64,000 nt of DNA, taken from contig RPFO01000819.1 of assembly GCA_009746045.1 (NCBI GenBank), positions 310,001 to 374,000 on the forward strand, in the 5' to 3' direction. Numbering within the stretch: the stretch's first letter is position 1; each line of letters starts with the position of its first letter. The position numbers and the translations under genes are program-made. The notes beneath the pieces were generated by a model. That model was not told where the DNA came from and searched no databases. It worked only from the letters and a program-made list of their open reading frames with translations. Below are positions 1 through 10,875 of the stretch, piece after piece. Origin of the DNA: Mesostigma viride (Eukaryota; Streptophyta; Mesostigmatophyceae; Mesostigmatales; Mesostigmataceae).

Positions 1-639
1 AAATCGACAAGGACGCCTTTTACCTTTAATTCCGTGGACTTTCCGGTTTGGGTCTTCTTCGTCTTGTTTGTTTTCAGTTTCTCCAGCATATCGTAATGCC
101 TTGGACATCTCGGGTATCCTAAAAAATCCGCGGAAACGATTTATAAGAGGGAAGTATCTAACTTGGCGATGTGCCCTTCTTGTTGTTACTGTCTCTCCAT
201 TTCTATCTTCGTATTGTTCATATCTATTGTTTTTACATACTGGGCAGGTCTGGACTTCTTTTGTTTTGTATATATATTTTTCACAGGGGCACGCGTCATA
301 TACACGCATATCTAACCCTAAACCCTTCATGACTTTCTTGGCTTCTTTTACACTTTCTGGAAGAGAATTACCGGCTGGCAGAACTTTGCTGATGAAAGTG
401 AATACCTCATCCGCTAGGGCAGCCGATGCAGAATGCCTGCCGAGTATAGACAAGAGTTCCAACGCGCTAGCTATGGCAGTGTTACTGGATCCTGAATAAA
501 GTGGTGTGTCTGCTGATATTTTGCCTACTGTAGCTGCGAAGTTTCTGGCAAACGCTTTTGCATCCTCCTCCCCGGTACCAGGCAGATGATCGTCCCCCTC
601 CTGTAAAAAATCATCTATGCTACAGTTCAAATCCGCCAT
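1..639 (-). CDS. CACTA-type (Transposase_21/TNP2-like) transposase, N-terminal 213 codons, runs off the left edge
   Basis: An open minus-strand frame starts at the ATG at 639-637 (MADLNCSIDD) and stays open to base 1, giving 213 codons. Around residues 115-140 there is a cysteine cluster (DACPCEKYIY, then CPVCKNNRYEQY), followed by RYFPLINRFRGFFRIPEMSKALRY. A CPxC-xxRY zinc-knuckle-like region followed by a YFPLIxRxxxxF block is the usual N-terminal signature of the TNP2/Transposase_21 transposases of En/Spm (CACTA) elements, so the call is inferred from motif order. The DDE core would lie left of the window. The frame is undamaged, so the copy may be recent or active. It is divergent from the five-exon gene starting near 903, with about 260 bp between them. 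I did not find a CACTA terminal repeat. Confidence 0.7.
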   Translation of the reverse strand, partial: MADLNCSIDDFLQEGDDHLPGTGEEDAKAFARNFAATVGKISADTPLYSGSSNTAIASALELLSILGRHSASAALADEVFTFISKVLPAGNSLPESVKEAKKVMKGLGLDMRVYDACPCEKYIYKTKEVQTCPVCKNNRYEQYEDRNGETVTTRRAHRQVRYFPLINRFRGFFRIPEMSKALRYAGETENKQDEEDPNRKVHGIKGKRRPCRF

Positions 640-902
640 TGTTAGTATTCAGGAATAAATAAGACAGTAAATGTAAAGTCACGGAAGGCCCCGCGTCAGA
701 CTTGATGCGAAATCGTCGAAGCCACAGCAGACCTCAAAACGAACGCGTTGTTTAAGTTGCGCGGTGCTCCCTCTGTCGGTAGGTGCCGTTTGGTGCCGCC
801 GCGTGAATCGCGCGGACGCGTCAACACACTGCGGCTGACGTCGATGAGTGCCAACCGACGGCTTGGGTCACTTCTCTGGAGAACTTAAGGTAAGTTAAGT
901 TA
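640..902. promoter_or_regulatory. Divergent intergenic spacer
   Basis: This 263-bp gap separates the minus-strand transposase start from the plus-strand gene. It is GC-rich in its middle and has no open frame worth reporting. By position it should hold both promoters. I see no clear TATA box. Confidence 0.35.
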
Positions 903-3900
903 ATGCAGACCAGTGGTCGCACGCGTTGGGAACCGGCCAACGGCTCTCCTGCAAGACAAAAAAAAGCGGGATACTGCATGAGTCGTCGGATCGGTGCAGA
1001 TGGACGGTCAAGATTTCAAGATGATGTATGCGTTCAATTTGCCGCGTCCACTGAAAGGAGTCGTTGTTGCCATGGAGCCGCAAACACAGGCGGCCGACGC
1101 ATTGACCCAGGTTCCAACTTTTCTACCCAACCGCCGTTGGGTAGTTACATGGCAGCAGAGCAGGATGGGCCTTACATGGCCACAGAGGAAGAGTGGCGCT
1201 CATTCCGTGTTAACAAGATCAGCGAGGAAGTCCCTTTGCCATTTGTCGCCGAGAGTAACCGGCTGGCAGTCCTCCGCAGCCAGATAGCGGTGCTATCGCG
1301 GAGGTACCTTCACATTGGGGACCCAAAAGCTAAACAAGATGCTGCGTTAGTTGCCGCAGTTGTCGATAGACTGCTAAAAATATGCGATTTTGCGGGGGCA
1401 TTAGCAAACTCAGTTTTTGAGTCAGCAAAGCGGAGGTACGAGGAATTGCATAAAGTGGACCCCGCGAAGGCGGGCAAGGCTCCGGTATTCCAGCCGGCGC
1501 GGAAATTTGTAGCCGCCGAGCTGTCTCGATACTTGTCGAATTCGAAGTACAAGGCAAATAGCGGGAAGCGCGGCGTTCGCAACCCGGACGAGGGGGGTGC
1601 CTTGGCCAACCTAACCAACCTGGACACGCCAAAGGTATAGCTAAGCTCTACATTGGACTTATTCGAACTGAATGCTTTTCTTTTCCCGATGCAAAGGCAA
1701 CCGAACTTCATGCATGCAATATTTTCTGATCCGGCACCATTAGTATTGGAGTAAAATGTGTACTTGCCGCTAGCTTCGACGTCAAGTTCCTTCTTTTAAT
1801 TGATTTGCTTGTCTTTGTCCTCACAATCGTCGTATCACTCGCACGATCTTAGGTGAAGGTCGGGGTGCCAAAGCCCAAGATGGCGAATCCCAAGCAACAC
1901 AAGACTCACCTCGAGCCACAAGCCCCGGCCAAGGTAGGTTACGGCAAGAAAGCATTCTGGCTACTAGCTTACTGTATGTCGTCCGCAAAGATTGTTGCTT
2001 TCCACTCTCCATGCTCGTGACCATGTTCTTTTTAAACCGTGGGCATTCACGCGCCCTTATATAAATCTGGTTAAGAAATGCTACAGTGACTGACAAGCCT
2101 ATAAAAAAATTTTAATACATGTAATCCATGCCAGCACCCCACCCCATTTATTTTTGCATGCCAGCACCCCACCCCATTTATTTATGCATGCCAGCACCCC
2201 ACCCCATTTATTTATGCATGCCAGCACCCCACCCCATTTATTTATGCATGCCAGCACCCCACCAACCTGTTACGCCCGCCTTAAGGCGGCGGGCTCCGCT
2301 TTGCCTTTGCCATTTTCAAGCGCCCCCATGTCAGATGAGCAAATAGCTCAAGAAATCACGTCCTCTAACTATTGTACCTAGTTGGTTGTGTCCGTTTCCC
2401 CGAAATTGTGGCATGCGCAGGTCGAGAACACCCTGACGCCCCAGGAGCAGGAAATCGCGCTCCTCCGGGCCAGGCTCGCTGCACTTGAGCAATCTACAAA
2501 GCCGGCCTCAGCTTCAGAACAGTCGGTCGTCTATATCATGGCGCCGCCCCCTGTGCCACCAAGGAACCCTGTCCTTGCCGTGGCCGCTTCCCCATCGGCC
2601 ACGTCGGCTCCCCCCGCCGCAGAAACCGCGGCGCCGGCAGCCAAGGCCGCGGCGCCGGCAGCCAAGGCCGCGGCGCCGGCAGCCAAGGCCGCGGCGCCGG
2701 CAGCCAAGGCCGCGGCGCCGGCAGCCAAGGCCGCGGCGCCGGCAGCCAAGGCCGCGGCGCCGGCAGCCAAGGCCGCGGCGCCGGCAGCCAAGGCCGCGGC
2801 GCCGGCAGCCGAGGCCGCGGCGCCGGCAGCCGAGGCCGCGGCGCCGGCAGCCGAGGCCGCGGCGCCGTTCATTCCAAAGACGCAGAAAAACAAAGTAGAG
2901 AAGAAAGCTGATGTGCCGCCAAAGAAACTCAAGAAGGAACGGGAGCCCCAAATAAAAAAGGAACGCGGTACCCCCCTCGACCTGGGCCTTGGTCACTTTC
3001 TGCCGCAGCTCAGCCGCGTGGCCACCATCCGAAAGGATGCCCAGCCGAAAATCGGGATGTTCATCGCCGTGCGGTTTCTCCTAGAGGACCCTAAGAAGGA
3101 CCAGGATGAGTGGATCTGGGAGTTTGGTAAAGTCTGCTCCATCAACAAGAAAAGGAAGATCCCACACTCAATCCTGTTCGTCGAGCATGACGGCGCAAGC
3201 AAGACTTACGAGCTCGCCCTCAACGACCTCCCCCAAGACGAGAACAGCAAGGAAATATGTGCTTGGGTGGCTCTTGATGGAGTGTACCCCGAGGACATGA
3301 CGGCGTACCGAGTCCTCAAGCGGTCCCAAGCAGCCGTGAAGGCTGCTGCCTCTGTGGACCCCAACAACATGCAGGATCCGGTGAAAAAGAGACAGGTGGA
3401 GGAGTCCGCGCAGCAGGTGCCTGTGAAGCGTGCGAAGGGAGTTGTGGCTGGGGCTGCGGTGCAGGGCAGCGAGGCAAAGGCAGGGACAAAGGTGGTAGTC
3501 ACCACGCCTGCTGTGGAGAAAGCCAAGGCGGAGGTTGCCACGGCGGCGGCGGCGCAGGCCAAGGCGGAGGTCGCCACGCCGGCAGCGGCGCAGGCCAAGG
3601 CGGAGGTCGCCACGCCGGCAGCGGCGCAGGCCAAGGCGGAGGTCGCCACGCCGGCAGCGGCGCAGGCCAAGGCGGAGGTCGCCACGCCGGCAGCGGCGCA
3701 GGCCAAGGCGGAGGTCGCCACGCCGACGGTGCTGTCGGTTGCGCCTGCTAAACTGGAATTCAGCGACGTGGATATGGAGCTCGAGCCGGATTTGAAGGAG
3801 GCAGAGCGAGAACTGGCCAGGCTAGAAGCCCTCCTAGCAAAACAAAAGGCCCTTGTTCGCGCCCGGCAGCAGGGTACTGCGACTATGGACATCTCGACGG

Positions 3901-4563
3901 CAACGGGGATGACATCGGTAAGTATACCTTTTTAGTCGTGCCTAAAAATAAGTTGTTTGCATCTTGCATGCATGCCATATTGTTGTTCATGTAATCATGG
4001 TAAATTATGTTGGCTGATTAGGTTTTGTTGTTTTTCCCCCTATGATTTCTGAAATTTTGTTCCGCTATAAAAATCGCCATTTATTGATAGCATCTTTTTT
4101 CTGCAATTAAGTTTTCCTGAACATGATTTAGTTGACTTCCTTGTATGCCTCTTACTTGCAGGTAAACTGGACCGCCTTCGAAGAACAACGTGGTGGGAGG
4201 ACTGACACTGACGACGCCGATGACGATACCATGTCATCGGCGTCGTCAGTTGCATCACCATCCAAGGTTAGCTGCACTGCTTTCATTTGGGGGGGAATTA
4301 TAGGTGTCATGTTTTTGGCATTTGAAGGTATAGATGTTTATCTGCAAGGGCCTGTTTTTTTTTCCCCTCTTGCATGCATGGATGTGTGGAATTGTATGTT
4401 GCTTGGTTTGATTTGCCATACACATTTGCTGCATGGATTGTTAGGTGGTGATGAGCTCAAGATCATTGTAGAACGCTTACATCTATGTCAAGGATCTGAT
4501 TTCTTTTCCTCTTGCATATATTGTGTCGGTTTGCTTGATTTCTTGCAGGCACCACGAGAATAA
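903..4563 (+). CDS. Five-exon gene, Ala/Pro/Lys-repeat protein with a Tudor-like segment (about 809 aa)
   Basis: Proposed exons are 903-1634, 1853-1933, 2421-3917, 4162-4266 and 4549-4563 (stop TAA). Every junction is GT-AG and every intron is phase 0; the sum is 2,430 nt. Exon 1 encodes a helical region (LAVLRSQIAVLSRRYLHI). Exon 3 opens with a short coiled coil (VENTLTPQEQEIALLRARL), then about 11 copies of a 7-residue AAPAAKA unit, a basic stretch, then a compact domain beginning IGMFIAVRFLLEDP and continuing WEFGKVCSINKKRK, which resembles Tudor or PWWP beta-barrels. A second 12-residue repeat (AQAKAEVATPAA) precedes an acidic Leu-rich helix. Exon 4 is acidic and Ser-rich. The start is uncertain: ATGs at 978 and 1150 are in frame, and a different frame from 994 also reads sensibly. 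It may be an accessory gene of the neighbouring CACTA element or a host gene; the function is unknown. Confidence 0.6.
2128..2262. repeat. 30-bp intronic minisatellite, about 4.5 copies
   Basis: The unit reads CCAGCACCCCACCCC then ATTTATTTATGCATG. The copies are nearly identical and lie in intron 2 of the five-exon gene, upstream of the GCGCAG acceptor at 2420. Short frames across it encode only repeat peptides and are not genes. Confidence 0.9.
2626..2868 (+). repeat. 21-bp coding minisatellite (AAPAAKA units)
   Basis: The 21-bp unit GCGGCGCCGGCAGCCAAGGCC is repeated about 11 times in frame inside exon 3. The last three copies change the Lys codon to Glu (PAAEA). The nucleotide identity of the units points to recent expansion. 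Confidence 0.9.
3530..3724 (+). repeat. 36-bp coding minisatellite (AKAEVATPAAAQ units)
   Basis: About five in-frame 36-bp copies in exon 3 begin GCCAAGGCGGAGGTCGCCAC. This is the second array in one exon, again a multiple of three, so copy-number change would keep the frame. Confidence 0.88.
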
Positions 4564-4880
4564 AAAGTCAGCATGTGACGCCCTGTCGAGCGGCCCGCGA
4601 TGTTAGCTAGCTGCCATATAGTATTTGATGAAAGGCATTGAATGCCGAAGATGTCATAACGCCATTACAGACTGCATGTGTTGAACAGGCATTGAATGCC
4701 GAAGATGTACATAACGCCGTAACAGTGTTGAATAGTTGAATCAACGGACCCGTTCTTGCAGCTGTAAACATTAAAATTATTCAAACATTTAATGAAAAAA
4801 TCATGATTGTTCGTGCTGTTTTGAACAGCGGTTGTTACTGGCACTGCCTGCATGTGCATGGCTGCCAGCATATTGCATTA
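4564..4880. other. 3' flank of the five-exon gene
   Basis: About 320 bp follow the TAA. A segment around 'gcattgaatgccgaagatgt' occurs twice (about 4636 and 4689), suggesting a local duplication. No coding sequence was recognised. Confidence 0.4.
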
Positions 4881-4905
4881 TGGGTGTGTTTTTCAGCGCT
4901 GTGTT

Positions 4906-5235
4906 TTCTCACTTTTCTCACTTTTCTCACGTCCTGTTTTTCTCACTTTTCTCACTTTTCTCACGTCCTGATTTTCTCACTTTTCTCACGTTTCACACCT
5001 CCCGTTTTTCTCACTTATCTCACGTCCTGTTTTCTTGAGATTTTTCTCACGTTTTTCCCCTTTTTTGACCTTTTTGGGGCAATCTCACCCGGGTGAGAAA
5101 CGTGTTTTCTCACCCATTCTCACCCCATTCTCACCCTTTTTTCTCACCTTTCTCACCCATTCTCACCCATTTCTCACCCTTTTTCTCACCTTTCTCACCC
5201 TTTTTCTCACGATTTCTCACCCATTCTCAAAGCCG
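4906..5235. repeat. TTTTCTCAC-type degenerate tandem repeat
   Basis: This pyrimidine-rich block is built from CTCACTTTT and CTCACCC units with irregular spacing. It ends where the RT-like LINE fragment begins. The short frames over it are low-complexity F/L/S peptides. Confidence 0.8.
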
Positions 5236-6500
5236 AGTTCCTAGTGCACTTCGGTGCGCACTTCCTACGGGACCACGCCACCATGCCCTTTACAGAACCT
5301 TGGGTGTGTGGCAGGGCTGCGTGCTGTCGCCCTACCTGTTCATGATCGTTGTCGAATACGTAATGATTCAGGCGCGCAAGCGATTTGCCCGCATCGTGGG
5401 TAGGGCCACCAGGGGTGCAGGTCGACAACCGTTTCTGGCATAGCGGGGCGGAAACGGAGATTCGGCTGGCGGACATTATCTATGCAGATGACACGTACCA
5501 CGTCCGGCTCTTCAAGAGCACTGAGCCGACGTGCAGACGTGGCTTGACTGCCTGGCAATAGAGGCCCGTGCAGTGGGCCGGCTTGAGGTCAGCAAGAAGA
5601 CAGAGGCTTTGGCGATTGGGCTCACTCAGCCACCGCCACCGCCCCTCTATCTCCTAGCTGGACGGCTCGATCTCGAGTCCTGTATCGGGACCGCGTCAAG
5701 TTGCTGGCCGGGCAGCCTCCTCCCCACTGCTGCGAGGCCGATGCGGACCACCGTATCTCTCTCGCCTGGCACGCTTTACGCCATGCAATACCGGGCCCTG
5801 TGGCGCAGGCCCTTGGGCAAGATAGAGAAACAGGACCTGTTTAAGGTCGTGGTCCTTCCTGTTCTTACGTACGGGGCCGAGACGTGGACCCAGTCAAAGC
5901 TGACCTAGCTAGCCAGAAAGCTGGACGGCGCGGTCACCAACATGCTGCGATCCATCTTCCCGGAAGTTGTTTGGCCGCTGTCCTGAGGGATTCTTCCGTG
6001 TAGGATATGCTGCTCATGTTCGCAATGAGGACCTGTACCTCGGCATGCCATATATCACAAGCACCATTAAGCAGCGTCGCCCGTGCAGCTAGTAGGGCAC
6101 TTAGCTCGCACCAACCAGGTAGATACCTCACGTGGCCCCCCCGCGGGACTGCGCCCAGCTCAGCCTGGCCAGCACCTCCTTACGTGGGCCGGGCCCCGCG
6201 ATGCTCGACGCCGCAAGGCCCGCACCTTCAAAGAACAGCTAGTAGAGGATATGGGGGGCCTAGGCCTCTCCGTGATTTGGACGAAGATTCATGATGGACA
6301 AGGCCAAGTGGGCCCAGGTCATAGAGGACAACGAACCCCCCCCCGTGGGGAAGCGCCCGCGTTTACAAACACGCGCCGGGAAGCACGCCAGACAGAGTCC
6401 CATCGAGTAGAAAGCTTAGACTAGAGTTGGCTTGATGTTGTACATAGATTAGACCGGTGGTTGTCTCCTTGAGATTAGACCGGTAGGACAGTGTGCGTCC
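5236..6500 (+). pseudogene. LINE A: degenerate reverse-transcriptase 3' fragment
   Basis: Translation in shifting frames gives VWQGCVLSPYLF (RT block before the catalytic motif), IIYADDT (YADD catalytic motif), LEVSKKTEALAIGLT, DLFKVVVLPVLTYGAETWT and NEDLYLGMPYITST, in the order expected of a non-LTR RT and its C-terminal domain. Frame changes between about 5430 and 5900 break it. The 3' end reads TTAGACCGGTAGGACAGTG and passes directly into the CATC array. It is a 5'-truncated copy of the same family as the fragments at 11389, 10014 (reverse) and, more distantly, 20265. Confidence 0.85.
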
Positions 6501-7616
6501 CCATCCATCCATCCATCCATCCATCCATCCATCCATCCATCCATCCATCCATCCATCCATCCATCCATCCATCCATCCATCCATCCATCCATCCATCCAT
6601 CCATCCATCCATCCATCCATCCATCCATCCATCCATCCATCCATCCATCCATCCATCCATCCATCCATCCATCCATCCATCCATCCATCCATCCATCCAT
6701 CCATCCATCCATCCATCCATCCATCCATCCATCCATCCATCCATCCATCCATCCATCCATCCATCCATCCATCCATCCATCCATCCATCCATCCATCCAT
6801 CCATCCATCCATCCATCCATCCATCCATCCATCCATCCATCCATCCATCCATCCATCCATCCATCCATCCATCCATCCATCCATCCATCCATCCATCCAT
6901 CCATCCATCCATCCATCCATCCATCCATCCATCCATCCATCCATCCATCCATCCATCCATCCATCCATCCATCCATCCATCCATCCATCCATCCATCCAT
7001 CCATCCATCCATCCATCCATCCATCCATCCATCCATCCATCCATCCATCCATCCATCCATCCATCCATCCATCCATCCATCCATCCATCCATCCATCCAT
7101 CCATCCATCCATCCATCCATCCATCCATCCATCCATCCATCCATCCATCCATCCATCCATCCATCCATCCATCCATCCATCCATCCATCCATCCCCATCC
7201 ATCCATCCATCCATCCATCCATCCATCCATCCATCCATCCATCCATCCATCCATCCATCCATCCATCCATCCATCCATCCATCCATCCATCCATCCATCC
7301 ATCCATCCATCCATCCATCCATCCATCCATCCATCCATCCATCCATCCATCCATCCATCCATCCATCCATCCATCCATCCATCCATCCATCCATCCATCC
7401 ATCCATCCATCCATCCATCCATCCATCCATCCATCCATCCATCCATCCATCCATCCATCCATCCATCCATCCATCCATCCATCCATCCATCCATCCATCC
7501 ATCCATCCATCCATCCATCCATCCATCCATCCATCCATCCATCCATCCATCCATCCATCCATCCATCCATCCATCCATCCATCCATCCATCCATCCATCC
7601 ATCCATCCATCCATCA
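6501..7616. repeat. 1.1-kb (CATC)n microsatellite at a LINE 3' tail
   Basis: About 278 nearly perfect CATC units with one interruption (CCATCCCCATCC near 7195). It starts immediately after the LINE A 3' terminus. Two other copies of this 3' end also carry CATC tails (14278-14303; reverse at 8130-8141 with 10005-10013). The array is therefore best read as an expanded retrotransposon tail. Open frames through it on both strands encode only four-residue repeats and are not genes. Confidence 0.95.
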
Positions 7617-7623
7617 GGGTTAA

Positions 7624-8119
7624 TGCTCCGTGACTCCCCAACGGGAGCATGATGAGTCTAATCAATTAATTAATTAGTTAATTTTTTAATTAATTGTACA
7701 TGTACGCCTATTATGGGCCCCATACCAGCTGACGCATTCATGCATTAGTTAACCATGTACATGTGTGCCTATGATGTGCCACACACCACTGACGGATCGA
7801 TGATGCCTAGCTTTATTTAGCTATGCTGTGCCCACGCAGAGAGCTGCTCTCTGCTGAGATGCCACGCTCGAGCCATTGTCTAGCCTTGATGTCTGTGATT
7901 GGCCCCCCCTCTGCCGGCGCCCCTCAGGTGCCTGATTGAATACAGAGGTGGGCTGCAGGTGCACTTCGTGCACCCAGAGTAGGTGGCAGTTTACATTCCC
8001 CCAGTGACCTGCAGGAAGTAGCCAAGAGTGTATTAAAAGCCACTGGATGCCCCTTCTCAGGGCTATTAATTATTAATTAATTGATTAGACTCGTGCTCCC
8101 GTTGGGGAGTCACGGAGCA
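7624..8119. mobile_element. TTAA-flanked inverted-repeat element containing a LINE 3'-UTR copy
   Basis: TTAA lies at 7620-7623 and 8120-8123. The ends are inverted repeats of about 55 bp: TGCTCCGTGACTCCCCAA on the left and its complement on the right, each leading into AGTCTAATCAATTAATTAA. Between the arms (about 7690-8072) lies sequence homologous to the 3' UTR of the ORF1-only LINE family (compare 9556-10000 and 22085-22520), so that copy probably inserted into the AT-rich centre of a palindromic MITE. A half-copy of the same arm occurs at 16218-16270. No coding sequence. Confidence 0.6.
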
Positions 8120-8141
8120 TTAACCCCGATGGATGGATGGG

Positions 8142-10004
8142 TTCCGAATCTATTACGCAATATATGACGAGCAAACGCCCCTCGACGCAACGCAGTTTGG
8201 CGGATGCGCTCGCCCATGAAAATGCGGCAGCTGACTGAGGCTGCAGCTTCGCCAGATCCGGCAGGCAGCGGTGACACTAGTCGTGCACTGGTGGTCGCCC
8301 AGCAACCTCCCGGGCTCAATGCCTCGCCATCGGCATCGCCTGACCCTAAACGCGCCCGCTCAACCGACAAAACAGCAGGAGGGGCTTCACGCCCCTCGGA
8401 ACCGCGCTTTCGGCTCCAACCTTTCCAGGTCGATGATCACGACTGGACCAACATGTCTCCGGACGTCCGATGCTATGCACTGCATCTTCTACGGGGACTA
8501 CGCCTCGCTTTACGACCTGTGCCTCCATCTCCACGCCACCGGACGCCTCCTCGTCACCGACGGCCGTCGCTGGCACGTACAACGTCAGCATGGTTTTCGG
8601 CTCCCCCTGCCCCGCCCTCCAGCATGCCATCCTCAACTCCCTTCTCCAGGCTCGCTCTGACGGCGAGATCTCGGGCCCCATCCGTTTCCGCCCCCACCCT
8701 CCGTTCCATCCTCACGGAAGCCTTCCAGCAGCACATGACCCCCCTTGCTGCCGACGTAGCAGCAATGGGTGGCACGCTGGCTACTGAACTTCCTCACATT
8801 TCCACCGCCGCCGCCTCCACCTCCGCACTGCCATTTCCGCCTCCACTGCCGACATCAAACGGCCCAGCTCCTCGACCTCGACCAACGCCTTCAAGCCACC
8901 GCCACCGCCCTTGAGTGCTTGCATGACACCGCCGGCCTCACCGCCCAGGCGGTGAAGGACATCGCCGCCCAGCCGGAACCTGCTGGCCCGGCCGGCGATG
9001 CTCCCTCCACCTGGGCGGACTTGCTTAAGCATCACACCACCTCCACCGGCCACCTCCACCATCACGGCACAACTCAAGCAACAAGCCCTCGACCTTCGCG
9101 AGGAAGCCGACATCGCCAAGCGCAGCTAGCCACAATGTCATCCGGTCAAGCACTTCGACCAGCCGGCAGGTGAGACCTCCACGAGCCTTCTTGAGGCATT
9201 TAAGCGCGACATTTTTGCCCCCATGCTACTCACTGGTGAGCTGCGGATGTCGGCTCAGTGTCCGCCTCCCCCGCGCGCGGGGGAAGGCTGGCCCGGCACC
9301 CGTGCTCCTCACCTTTAAGTACATGGCGGACAAGCTGGCGTTCCTTGAAATGCCGCAAGAAGCTCTCGGAGACTCGCTTCACGCTGGACGACGACTTGAC
9401 CCTGCATGGCCCAGCAACAGCGGCGACGCGAGCTATGGCCGACCAAACTTCAGCCGGCTCCGGCAGAGCGAAAGGGGGAAGCCGGTATACTGGAGGGGGG
9501 CGGTCATCCACGTTGACCACAAGCCCTGGCAGGCCCCTCCAGTGCCACCTCAGACTAGGGAATATATACCAGTAGTATAGATTAGTCAGGCTTTAATAGC
9601 CTAGCATGTGGCCCACGCGCATGTGCGCCCATAATGGCCCCCATGGATGATGCCTTCAGAATTTAGCCAAGCCATGCCTATAATGGGACCCCCGCATGGA
9701 TGTTGCATTAAGAATCTAGCCATGCCTATGCAGAGAGATGCTCTCTGTCGAGAAGCCATGCCCTAGCTCTTGTATAGCCATGATGATATTGCCCCACATG
9801 ACATGCTCCCCCTTAGCTGGGCATAGCGTGATAGATCATGAGGGTGCAGGTGCCCTGGTGCACCTAAACTAAAGCAAGGGTAGCTTACATTCCCACCCTT
9901 GCAGGAAGTAGCCTAGAATGTATTATAGGCCATCTGCCCCTTCTCAAGGGCTATGTGCTACAGATACTCCCAACGGAGTTATGTTCCTAATTAATTAATT
10001 AATT
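8142..10004 (+). mobile_element. HAL1-like non-autonomous LINE (ORF1 plus 3' UTR, no ORF2)
   Basis: The element is bounded by 9-bp direct repeats ATGGATGGG at 8133-8141 and 10005-10013. It holds a broken ORF1 (8204-9555), a 3' UTR of about 430 bp, a hairpin CTCCCAACGGAG and a TAATTAATTAATTA tail. No RT, endonuclease or YADD motif lies between ORF1 and the UTR. Two other UTR copies (22004-22535 and inside 7624-8119) support a family rather than one deletion. The target was the reversed tail of another LINE (GATG units), so the 9-bp duplication sits in simple sequence and its length is less certain than its existence. Confidence 0.7.
8204..9555 (+). pseudogene. LINE ORF1p-like pseudogene (coiled coil, RRM-like region, C-terminal domain)
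   Basis: Read across several frames, the order is: a Pro/Ala-rich start; a block including FQVDDHDWTNMSPDVRC and DYASLYDLCLHLHATGR; an Ala/Thr-rich heptad region (about 8790-8960); REEADIAKR; TSLLEAFKRDIFAPMLL; YMADKLAFL; TRFTLDDDLT; and KPVYWRGAVIHVDHKPW. Coiled coil, then an RNA-binding region, then a DDLTPxQ-like basic C-terminal domain is the architecture of L1 ORF1p/Transposase_22. At least four frame breaks make it non-functional. The assignment is motif-based. Confidence 0.65.
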
Positions 10005-10013
10005 ATGGATGGG

Positions 10014-10200
10014 TGCAAACAGTCCTACCGGTCTAATCTATCTACAACATCTATCTACAACATCTATCTACAACATCTATCTACAACATCTATCTACAAC
10101 GTCAAAGCAAACAAGTCTAAGCTCTCAGGGCTATGTGCTACATATCAAGGAGAGGCTACATATGGTTGTCTCCTTGACATATACTCCCAACGGAGTTATG
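10014..10200 (-). mobile_element. LINE B: reversed 3' terminus of the CATC-tailed family
   Basis: GGTGCAAACAGTCCTACCGG followed by five ACATCTATCTACA-type units is the reverse complement of the 3' end at 14190-14280. Its GATG tail resumes at 8130-8141 beyond the ORF1-only insertion. It is a short 5'-truncated copy. A CAAGGAGA motif and a CTCCCAACGGAG hairpin follow at 10146-10200. Confidence 0.7.
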
Positions 10201-10204
10201 CTCC

Positions 10205-10875
10205 TAATTAATCGAGTCCAGTTCTCAAATTCTCAAGTTCTCGAATTCTCAAGTTCTCAAGTTCTCAAATTCTCAAGAGGACGTTTAATTCATTCCGACT
10301 TCTTCATTTTCACCGATGTGTCCAAAAAGGATCACTTATATCCCCGACTTTTCCGTAAAATCTCATCGACCGGGTTTCGAAACAACCCACGAACGCCGTA
10401 GATGCAGATCTAACGGAGCAAACAACGTCAAGACCGACGCGGCACCAAATAGTCGCCTAGGATTCTTTTCTGCGAGCCTTTTTACAACGTCGTGCCGCGT
10501 CGTGTACCTAAGCCCTTTTCTGAATGTTGAGTTGAGTTGAGTTGATTCCCGCGCCGGTGGTCCCACAGGGTTTCTGAACGTGAGATGCAAAATCCGCTTG
10601 CCAGACCGGGAACTCCGTCCAATTGCATCGTGCAGTACCACCAATGCACTACCATTCAAATCACCGATATCGCTGGAGGTTAACCCAGGGTACACCTCAT
10701 ATTTAATTTCGCCATCTAGAAACGTCTCCGCGACACTACCGCGACTTCAGTACTTTCCGTCACCCTTGACATGTTGTCGTACAATACTACAAATTAACGC
10801 CAATAGAAACTCGCCTCCGAAAATATATGATGTCATTGCTTTCGACAACCCTGATTTCGCAACTCATTTGTATAT
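10205..10875. other. Non-coding spacer with TTCTCAAG and GTTGAGTTGA repeats
   Basis: 10216-10276 is a short array of TTCTCAA(A/G) units. 10528-10558 reads GTTGAGTTGAGTTGA then TTCCCGCGCCGGTGG, a motif that returns three times near 31.6-31.75 kb. Frames here are short and have no recognisable content. Confidence 0.4.

Noticed and set aside
6363-7665. Long open frames of MDGW or HPSI repeats on both strands
   Set aside because: They are the six translations of a CATC microsatellite; no codon structure or non-repeat domain.
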